DNA of 64,000 nt, taken from positions 1 through 64,000 of the forward strand of contig CATKHK010000076.1 of NCBI GenBank assembly GCA_949751835.1. The letters are read 5' to 3'. The DNA is from Blepharisma japonicum (taxonomy: Eukaryota; Ciliophora; Heterotrichea; Heterotrichida; Blepharismidae). Of this stretch, positions 53,516-61,175 are shown one piece after another (the first letter of the stretch is position 1; every line of letters starts with the position of its first letter). Made by a program: the position numbers and the translations under genes. A model generated the notes under the pieces. That model saw nothing but the letters and a program-made list of their open reading frames with translations, did not search any database and had not been told where the DNA came from.

Positions 53516-54943
53516 ATGAACAGCACACTTACTTTTATGAGTGTCATTGTCATAGCAATTGTTGGTATTGCTATTTCTAAACTTCATAGAGAAAATAACA
53601 GCTCAGATTCTCAAATATCTCTTGAGACACTCCGCAAAGCAGCTTGCAATTCTGACCTCTTAAGTTATCATGACACAAACTGCAAAACTTTCCACTCTCC
53701 AAGCGAAAGCAGCTGCCAAGTAGCGGTAAGCTTTGCATCTATGATTGATTTGAGAGTTCGCTTATCTGAAGTCATAAAATTTCTAGATCCTCCTCAACAA
53801 GCAAAATATCACACTTCAATAGCAAACAAACAAGAGTTTGTTGAAACATTAGCGAGCTGCTTTTCTGATGGAACTGCTGCAGAGTTCAGAATAGACAAAA
53901 AAACTTATGATGAAATTTTAGGAATTATTGAAAAAATTCATTCACATAGGAATTTGGGAGGAAATGCAATGATGATGGCCATGAGACTGGCTCAAGAAGG
54001 CTGCAAAACATTTCTATCAAGCCCATTGACTGTGGAAATGACAAATTATTTCCATTCAAGCCTGATACCGCTGAATGATCTCATTGAAGTGTCTGATTAT
54101 CATATTGTGTTTGAATATGCTGAAGGAGAAACATGGGGAAAATTTACAGCTCCACGCAGCAATAGGTTTTATGCAAATCATGATATTGAAAATACTCATC
54201 CAAAAGCTTTTTCTGGCCTTGAAAACTTAGGAACAAAGGTAAATTTAGTAGCGATTGGAGGACTACAGCTAATCCAAGGCTCAGAACATGAAACAGAGTT
54301 CATTACAAGCATGATAAAAGTAATTGATAAACTTAATAGCCAGAAGGTTAAAATCCACGTGGAAATGGGAGACTTTCATAACAATCAGTTTTATGAAGAG
54401 CTTCAAAAAATCTTTATTAAGGCTGATTCAATTGGACTGAATGAGCAGGAGCTAGGAAAGTTACTGAGTTATTTAACTGGAGAGAAATTCAGAGGGTATC
54501 CATCAAAAGCAACTTTAGAAGCATATTTGCCAGATCTTGAACGATTGATTACAGTTCTGAAGCAAAAAGGTTTTCAAACCAACAGAATTCATTTACACAC
54601 CATTTACTCCCAGGTAGTTTGCTCAACCTCGGATTGGTCAGAACCTCTCATTTCTGCTGCAAGATCAGCTTTACTTTCAGGCCAATATGCCTGCAACACA
54701 ACTGACATTCAGCTCTCCACAGCCAAATTCTTCAAAGGCCCAGTTTCCATCCACTCAGAAAACAAGCAGCAAACAGTAGAAATTGGCTCTGGAAAAGTAA
54801 CTCACTGCTGGAATCCAATCAGCGAAATGAGATGCTGCCTAGCCCTAGTTCCTACCTGCACTCAAGTTGTCCAAGTCACTGCACTAGGCGACAACATCTC
54901 CGCCACTGGTTTGGCTTACCATAACATCCTGAACCAAGTCTAA
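53516..54943 (+). CDS. ADPGK: ADP-dependent glucokinase
   Basis: A 475-residue protein with an N-terminal membrane anchor (residues 5-22, FMSVIVIAIVGIAISKL) and a ribokinase-fold kinase. Family words visible are LGGNAMMMAMRLA, IVFEYAEGETWG, SNRFYANHD, LVAIGGLQLIQGSE, SIGLNEQELGKLL, HLHTIYSQ and, near the end, ALGDNISATGL with the catalytic base Asp459. The enzyme phosphorylates glucose with ADP instead of ATP. Animal ADPGK is an ER-membrane protein with the catalytic domain inside the lumen, and the signal anchor here agrees. No TGA codon is used. Human ADPGK is about 496 residues. Confidence 0.94.
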   Translation: MNSTLTFMSVIVIAIVGIAISKLHRENNSSDSQISLETLRKAACNSDLLSYHDTNCKTFHSPSESSCQVAVSFASMIDLRVRLSEVIKFLDPPQQAKYHTSIANKQEFVETLASCFSDGTAAEFRIDKKTYDEILGIIEKIHSHRNLGGNAMMMAMRLAQEGCKTFLSSPLTVEMTNYFHSSLIPLNDLIEVSDYHIVFEYAEGETWGKFTAPRSNRFYANHDIENTHPKAFSGLENLGTKVNLVAIGGLQLIQGSEHETEFITSMIKVIDKLNSQKVKIHVEMGDFHNNQFYEELQKIFIKADSIGLNEQELGKLLSYLTGEKFRGYPSKATLEAYLPDLERLITVLKQKGFQTNRIHLHTIYSQVVCSTSDWSEPLISAARSALLSGQYACNTTDIQLSTAKFFKGPVSIHSENKQQTVEIGSGKVTHCWNPISEMRCCLALVPTCTQVVQVTALGDNISATGLAYHNILNQV

Positions 54944-55005
54944 GATTTTTAAATTAACTTTATTGAAGAAAAAATGCTTATAATGAAATAGTAATAAACC
55001 TAAGA

Positions 55006-55572
55006 ATGACAGATGACATGGGAGAAGCCTTAACAATCACCGCCCTTGTGCTGGTATCCCTCTTTTGCATGGGATGCTGCCTGGTTTTATTTCGAAAAAT
55101 GTACAAAAGCGCCCAACGACAACGACTTGTATATGATCAATATTTCATCAGCTACATGCGAGCCAGAAACTATGCTGTGCTGCCTGAAAACTCTGTTATT
55201 ATTGAAGATGAGCTAGAAAGATGATTTCCACGAGCTCCTTTTAACCGGCAAATGGTGCAAGTGAGCGAAAGCACGTGTTGCATTTGCTTTGAAGAGTAAA
55301 ATTTATACAGCTTTGCAGACGATGCTTCTGTGAGGCAACTTACATGCAAGCATTTATTCCATGTTAAATGCATTGATGACTGATTTCAACGCAGGGAAGC
55401 ACCAATATGCCCACTTTGTAAAGTCAATCCATTCCTTCCTGTGGAGCAGCCTCCTATCCCACAAGTAAATGAACACCCAGAAGCCCTGCGGGGAGAAACT
55501 GAGCAGGGAGATCATGCTGCAATTTTATCAGGAAGGGATCTGGAAGACGAAGTTTCGTTTACTTTGCCATAA
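55006..55572 (+). CDS. Membrane-anchored RING-H2 E3 ligase
   Basis: A 183-residue protein with one 15-nt intron (55296-55310). A single membrane segment (residues 9-31, TITALVLVSLFCMGCCLVLF) is followed by a cytoplasmic part and a RING-H2 finger: CCICFED, then after the intron LTCKHLFHVKCIDDWFQRR and CPLCK. The intron lies just after the first Cys pair. Trp codons TGA occur at 55222 and within the IDDWF motif, where Trp is highly conserved in RING-H2 fingers. The acidic Pro-rich tail ends SFTLP. Likely an ER or endosomal ubiquitin ligase with an E2 partner; substrate unknown. The stop is 32 bases before the next ATG. Confidence 0.9.
55296..55310 (+). other. 15-nt intron in the RING-H2 gene
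   Basis: GTAAAATTTATACAG, phase 2. Removal joins the two halves of one RING domain. A at position 10. Confidence 0.93.
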
Positions 55573-55604
55573 TAACATTTATAAATAATTTTTGGTAAAC
55601 ATAA

Positions 55605-56165
55605 ATGTACGGGGCCAATATGAATATTAATAGGCGGGTTCCAATTGACCACTTGCCAAATCATGACTTGCAAAAGAAAGGAGCGGAAAGAGCCCACAGA
55701 AATGCAAAGAGCCAACGAGATTATATAAGAATTCTCAGAAGAAATGAAGCTGAATACCAAGTTAAGCAGCTAGCTGTAGGAATAGAAAGACCAGATCCTG
55801 AGTGGGAAGCAGAAATGAGACAAAATCCTGAAGAAGAGCTTTATTATAATGGAGAGGACCCAGAAAGCGTTTACGAAAATGTTATGATGCAATGCCCCAC
55901 ATTGATATGTACTGGAAAGATAATGCATCATATAATTGAAAACGGGCTTCATCAATATTACTGCACAGAGGCAAACTGCCAGGTAAACGTAGTTACAAAT
56001 GTGTATTACCAACCAGAAGAATTCTGCTCAAATATTGGAGAATCTGTAAGACATCATTTTTCTACAGGATGTAAGCTAATGCCTCAAATTTCCTTTGCAA
56101 ATCAGGAAATGGTAAGAGGAGTTCTTGTAGGGTGCAGCTGTGGCTACTGGAAATTTGCAATATAA
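55605..56165 (+). CDS. RPA-interacting-protein-like zinc protein (tentative)
   Basis: A 186-residue protein. The N-terminal half is charged (HRNAKSQRDYIRILRR) and the C-terminal half has a Cys/His arrangement: CPTLIC, YYCTEANC, a His pair (VRHHFSTGC), and an ending LVGCSCGYWKFAI. This resembles the C-terminal zinc finger of RPA-interacting protein (RIP/RPAIN), which imports replication protein A into the nucleus and ends with a similar C-x-C-G-W pattern. The match rests on the pattern only. No TGA and no intron. The gene is the third in a tight plus-strand run. Confidence 0.6.
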   Translation: MYGANMNINRRVPIDHLPNHDLQKKGAERAHRNAKSQRDYIRILRRNEAEYQVKQLAVGIERPDPEWEAEMRQNPEEELYYNGEDPESVYENVMMQCPTLICTGKIMHHIIENGLHQYYCTEANCQVNVVTNVYYQPEEFCSNIGESVRHHFSTGCKLMPQISFANQEMVRGVLVGCSCGYWKFAI

Positions 56166-56175
56166 AGACCGTATT

Positions 56176-57219
56176 TTAAATAATTAAAATTAGTAGCATA
56201 GTTAATTCTATCAGCTTAGAATGTGAAAGTCCCCAATATTGGGCAGTGTAGATTTCTTTCACACATGCATCATTATAGAGAATCTGCGAGTAGTTGTAGT
56301 ATTGCCAAGTAGCTTCTGTGATGTCTGTATATAAATTCAGCTTTTTCAAGCAGGTGTCTGATCCTCTTCTCACTGTGTTGCATTTTGTGTTTGATTTTTT
56401 AGATGCATAAACCCATCAATTGATCAGTTTTGTCCCAAGCAAATCGCCAATGAAAGGCTGACAATAAGATGCTTGAGTAGTGCCATAGGCACATTGGCAT
56501 TGGCTCAAAAATATGTTTGTTCCGTTATATCCTTGACATTGAATAGAACTTGTACAATTATAAGGAAACGAATTTACACTGGCAGGAGGCTTTAAACAGA
56601 TTCCAATAGTGCCCATCCAATTGTAGTTAGAGCAGTATGCAGAACTGCACATTTGTGAAAATCCTCCTGTACAGTCAGTGACAACTGACCCATATCCTAG
56701 CGAAGCATATTTTACACAGACCCCATTATTTGTGCTATATGTTTTATTGCAGCTCGCATAGTTAACGCAATCATATGAATTCCTGCATCCCGAAGCCCCA
56801 ACTGCGAGCTGAGTTTGGCACATATTTGTAGTGTTGCAAAACAGTCCAGGCTGGCATTGATCGCTTGTTAAGCATGCTCCGCCAGCACTTAACCCTTTGC
56901 AAACTTTAGATACACAATTTCCATATAGACAATCAGATGAACTAGTGCAAGTTTCTCCCGGGTATGACTTGGCAGAATTTGTAGAAGGACTCACAGAGCA
57001 TTGTCCTGTTGCAGTATTGCAATATTGATCTGATGATGTGCATGGTTTAAGATAGAATATGCCACTGTTAGATTGAATACAATAATTTGTAGGCATTGGG
57101 TAAGAACTTGGAGCGCATTGATAAGCTGAACACTTAACTGTAGCTTCAAGCGGACTAAGGTTGTGAGTTATGTGATAGCTGCTAATCAGGGGAATAAATG
57201 CAAGGATCAATGTAATCAT
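56176..57219 (-). CDS. Cys-rich secreted or surface protein
   Basis: A 347-residue protein joined across a TGA Trp at 56416-56418. It starts with a signal peptide (MITLILAFIPLISS) and has about 35 Cys residues in patterns such as TSSDQYC, SSSDCLYGNCVSKVC, GACLTSDQCQPGLFC and CSSAYC. These recall the dickkopf/colipase-like Cys-rich modules that are frequent in ciliate surface proteins. A short hydrophobic C-terminus (LIELTMLLILII) could be a GPI-attachment signal or a membrane tail. The usual start would be ATG 57219; upstream in frame only TTG occurs. Its start lies 19 bases from that of the divergent gene. Function unknown. Confidence 0.8.
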
Positions 57220-57238
57220 TATTCCATATTTATTCAAA

Positions 57239-58012
57239 ATGACAGATATTCAAGAAATTGAGCAGTGGGAAAAAGAGTTGAACGAAGAACTCAAAGGGCT
57301 GAAATTTTGCAAGCATAAGGTTAATGATGACGCTGAAATCCCTTCAGAAATAAAGTACAAGTTAGCTGATATCATTACTTCTCTGAAAGCGGGGATTATG
57401 AGAGTCCTCGTAAAAATATCAAAAATTAAGGGAAAAGACCTAGAAAATAGTGAAAATGAAAGCAAAGTGACGAAAATAAGGCATGAGTATATTCAAATTA
57501 TGAATAATGTAGACAGATTGCTGTCAACTGTTGGTGTCAAGAATTTTGAACCTCGATATCTGCACTCAACTTATAATTCTCGTCATAGGAGCTCATCACC
57601 TCAATGGGTGAAGCACACAGATGAAATTCTGGCTAAACAAAAAACTGAAAAATTCATTGAAAAAAGTAGCAGTGAGAAAAAAATCAAAACTCGCGGATTT
57701 TGGTCAAAAGAGTTTGAACAAATTAAAAAGATGCTAAAAAGTGTGAAAAAATATTCAAAAGCCCATAGGCACATTGAATATGAGGAAAAGTTGAGAAGTC
57801 TTCAAAGTGAAAATAATCAATTAAAAATAGATTTAGACAATTTGAAAAGTGAGCAGCAGACAACTTTTGAAAGCATTAGAAAATTGACAGAAAGGATAGA
57901 ATATTTAGAAAAAGGCCCACAAATTGCTTCGAGTGCAGATAAACAAGGAACTAAAAAAGAAAGATACTTGCTGAAGTCCCCCAAACAAGAAGAAGAAAAA
58001 GTTCAAGTGTAA
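57239..58012 (+). CDS. Coiled-coil orphan
   Basis: A 257-residue charged protein with a coiled coil at each end (QWEKELNEELKGLKF; LRSLQSENNQLKIDLDNLKS and RKLTERIEYLEKG) and a basic Ser-rich centre. No domain recognised. No TGA codon and no intron. It is divergent from the Cys-rich secreted gene. It ends at TAA 58010-58012, 18 bases from the stop of the convergent coiled-coil gene. Confidence 0.72.
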   Translation: MTDIQEIEQWEKELNEELKGLKFCKHKVNDDAEIPSEIKYKLADIITSLKAGIMRVLVKISKIKGKDLENSENESKVTKIRHEYIQIMNNVDRLLSTVGVKNFEPRYLHSTYNSRHRSSSPQWVKHTDEILAKQKTEKFIEKSSSEKKIKTRGFWSKEFEQIKKMLKSVKKYSKAHRHIEYEEKLRSLQSENNQLKIDLDNLKSEQQTTFESIRKLTERIEYLEKGPQIASSADKQGTKKERYLLKSPKQEEEKVQV

Positions 58013-58030
58013 ATGATAATATTAGCAGAT

Positions 58031-59149
58031 TTAATAGTTCTTCCTTGGAGATTCAGGTAGTAGACTAACTATTGGCAAATTGAAGTCTAGATCAGATGAT
58101 TTTGAAAACGATGGGGAAGCTTGAGTGCTATTTCCATAGTCAGCCATTGAGAGCTCGCTATTTCTGAATAGCCTTTTAGGCTTCCTTGGTATCTGCTTTA
58201 GAAATCTTGGCTCATCCTCTCCTTTCTTTGATTTTGTTAGGTTCTCCTCATTCATCGATTTATTCAGAAATTTATAATGCAGCCTTGGAGATGTCATTAC
58301 AGTTTTGACAGACTTCAATTCTTTTTGTAAAGAGCTAATTACATCATTTTGCTTTCGGTTAATCACCATCCTTATTTCTAACTCTTTGTTCACATCTCTC
58401 TTGAATTCTGAATATTTCTCTTTTATTTCTTTTATCTTGCCGTTGAGTTCTTTTTCTTTTTCAGCAAATTCTTTGTTCAAGCTTTCCACCTCTTCTTGGT
58501 GGCGGATTTCTTCTTCTTTTAACTGATCTTGAGCAATTTTCAGCTTCTCTTTGGCTTCATCAGTCTGCTGGTGGCTCATTTTTGAAAGCTCTTTTAAGGC
58601 TGTTTGTCTTACTCTTGTAGCTTTTAAATCTTTTTCCAGCGATAGAACTCGTGCATCTTGTGGAGCTTGCTTAGGAGTTGCTGGGATTCTCAGAATCCTT
58701 TGAGTAGATATGATAACCTCCTGCTCTGATACCATTTCTCTAAGTTTTGCTAATTCTAAGTCTTTGCCTATAAGAACAAGGTTAAGCCTATCGAACTCTT
58801 TCTTCAATTCCATGATATCATTCAATTGTTTTCTATTGATTTCTTCAATTTTTATTTGATATTCTCTGTGAAGTTTTTTTAACACCTGGTCAAGCAGATT
58901 TTGATATGATACTTTGGCAGCAGCTCGCACTCGGTCTATTAAGATCTGAAACCTTTCTTTATAATACGCTGACGGCGTATCATTAATCATTTTTTTCTCT
59001 TCTTCATCAAGACCAAGTGATGAAATCATTGGAGTTATTTCTTGGTCAGTTGGAAATTGAGGGAGGTTAAGTTTAGGAGATGTATCAAGGTCAAGCCAAA
59101 ATTCTGAGTCTGACTCACTTATGAGATCTGAGTTCGATAACGTTGACAT
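58031..59149 (-). CDS. Coiled-coil orphan, probable structural protein
   Basis: A 372-residue protein, acidic at the N-terminus and with a continuous coiled coil from about residue 85 to 290 (INRKQLNDIMELKKEFDRL, LKIAQDQLKEEEIRHQ, ELEIRMVINRKQNDVISSLQ), followed by a basic Ser/Pro-rich tail. No TGA, no intron. The composition resembles ciliate basal-body or centrosomal proteins, but no domain decides this. ATG 59149 starts at MSTLSNSDL. Confidence 0.72.
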   Translation of the reverse strand: MSTLSNSDLISESDSEFWLDLDTSPKLNLPQFPTDQEITPMISSLGLDEEEKKMINDTPSAYYKERFQILIDRVRAAAKVSYQNLLDQVLKKLHREYQIKIEEINRKQLNDIMELKKEFDRLNLVLIGKDLELAKLREMVSEQEVIISTQRILRIPATPKQAPQDARVLSLEKDLKATRVRQTALKELSKMSHQQTDEAKEKLKIAQDQLKEEEIRHQEEVESLNKEFAEKEKELNGKIKEIKEKYSEFKRDVNKELEIRMVINRKQNDVISSLQKELKSVKTVMTSPRLHYKFLNKSMNEENLTKSKKGEDEPRFLKQIPRKPKRLFRNSELSMADYGNSTQASPSFSKSSDLDFNLPIVSLLPESPRKNY

Positions 59150-59274
59150 TACACTTATAAAGAGAACACATATTATTCAGCCAAATCCATTTTAAGGAAT
59201 CAGATTGGTGACATTGTATTTTTAATAATATTCTGGGATAAACATATAAGATTTTCAACTAGAAACAGGATTAA

Positions 59275-60498
59275 TTAACATTTTTTATGTGAGAAGCTAA
59301 AGAAAATGATGATGACAGTAATATCATCAACTGAATCTTCGTTCAGTCTCCACCTTTCCAAAGCTTCGCTAACTAAATTATCACAGCAAATATCGCTTCG
59401 TCCAGCTTGCCATGTTTTGCCTACAATGTCTACAGCTTCTTCACTCGAAATGAATTCCCAAACCCCGTCAGATGCAATGATAGCGAACTTATCTTCAGGC
59501 ATAATTTGATGGTAGACAAATTCTGGCTCTGTTATGACTCCAACTTTATGAACTCGAGAGTCTCCTATTGACCTCGACATGGCTAATCCAGAAGCATGAA
59601 AATCATCAGTCCATACACGATCTGGGCCTAGTTCTTCACCATGAGCACTGTATTTTGGCTCAACTCTGCCGTTTGAGTTGAGTATCCTTGCTTTTTCATC
59701 AGGAAGGTTTGGCTTATGGTCCCTTGAAAGGTCTTTTGACCTTCATCCATCTTTAAAGCTTCCCAAAACAGCTCTTGAGTCACCTAAATTGGCACAGATA
59801 AGCTTTTCGCCACTTATTAAAATTGAATTCAGTGTGCTTCCTGATGACTCAATTGGAATTTTGCTTTCTTCCAGAGATTTTGAAACTTCAATAATAGATT
59901 TCTGCAGGCATAAAGTGATCTGGTTAGGATCTGGAAATGAAAAAGGTAAGTTGGACTCAACGAGTATAGGAAATTTCTCCTTTATGAATCCTGATACAAT
60001 ATGGCCATTTTTACCATGACCATCGCATACACTAAATAAATATTGGCCTTTGGCGCCTCGCAAAAACGGCCTTATAATGTAAGAGTCTTGGTTGTGAGAT
60101 TTAATTGATCCATCTCTTTCTCCAGTTCTTGATTTATATGTACATGAAATTACATAGTTTTTTAATCGAGAAAAAATTGTCGGCTGATCCGCTATACTTT
60201 GGGCTCTTCTCCCAGCACTCATAAGTCTTTTTCGACTTTCTGAAATGTTTCGCGTACTCTTTACTGATGGGTTACTTCTTGGCGGAATTATTCCTGGAAG
60301 ACGTCTGGGAACATTGTGACTTTCTGGCCTCCCTGAATTTAGTCGACTTGTATGTGTTGGCTTTTGAATTAGAAATTTCTTGCTAAGGATTTTTAAGTCT
60401 CTCAGCTCTTTGATTTCAGGTTGAGTTTGTGTTTTAGAAGCAGGGTCAGACACTATTTTAAATGATCTCAAACTACCAGGATGTGAGAGAATTGACAT
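59275..60498 (-). CDS. PP2C-family Ser/Thr protein phosphatase
   Basis: A 407-residue phosphatase joined across TGA Trp codons between 59743 and 59581. The N-terminal 110 residues are basic and Ser/Arg-rich. The PP2C core (about 115-400) shows the metal-binding motifs SHNQDSY, VCDGHGKNG, ANLGDSRAVL, LAMSRSIGD, IIASDGVWEF and DDITVII, so both manganese/magnesium sites are complete. PP2C enzymes act as monomers on stress or cell-cycle kinases. The basic N-terminus may target it. Length and motif order are normal for the family. It ends at TAA 59275-59277. Confidence 0.94.
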
Positions 60499-61175
60499 TT
60501 TTAGACTTGGTGTAAAAAAGTTTAAATTAAATATTTTTCAAAGTAAATTTATGGCAACAGACTTTCTGATTTAATTGGCAAAGGAGACAAATTTAGAAAC
60601 AAAATATTTTTAGGAAATATTTTTTAAATTGATGATCGATAGAATTATGACAAATAATTTTATCGATAAATTATTTAGAGAGATTGAAAAATAAATGTGG
60701 AAAGATACTTTTAAATCCTTTATTTTTTTATAAAAATAGAACTCTCTAAACCTATTTAAAAAGCCAAATTTTTATATTTATTACACATTTAAATTTCTTA
60801 AACAAAAATATTTATAAGGAGATCATTTAATTTATGAGGCACTATAATCTGACATTACTGAAAATTTTTTAAAAGTTAATATATATTTTTATAAACGCAT
60901 ATATCATTTTTAAGCAGTATTTCACATACGAAAATTAACCCACAGCGCAATATTATTACTTTGGATGGTAATAAATATCTAAATTTAAAATACTTTAACT
61001 ATATAATTAACTAAATAATAAAATAAATTTCAGTGTTTCATTTGTAAAGCATAAATTAATCTTGAGACAAAAATTAATTCCAATTACTTAAATTTGATTT
61101 GCGGATTTTGGGCCAAATTAGAAGTATAGTTCGGTTTATTGAAACTCTAATCCATTTAATATTATTTTTAAACAT
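60499..61175. other. Intergenic, divergent upstream region
   Basis: About 680 AT-rich bases. No ORF or RNA gene seen. Confidence 0.6.
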
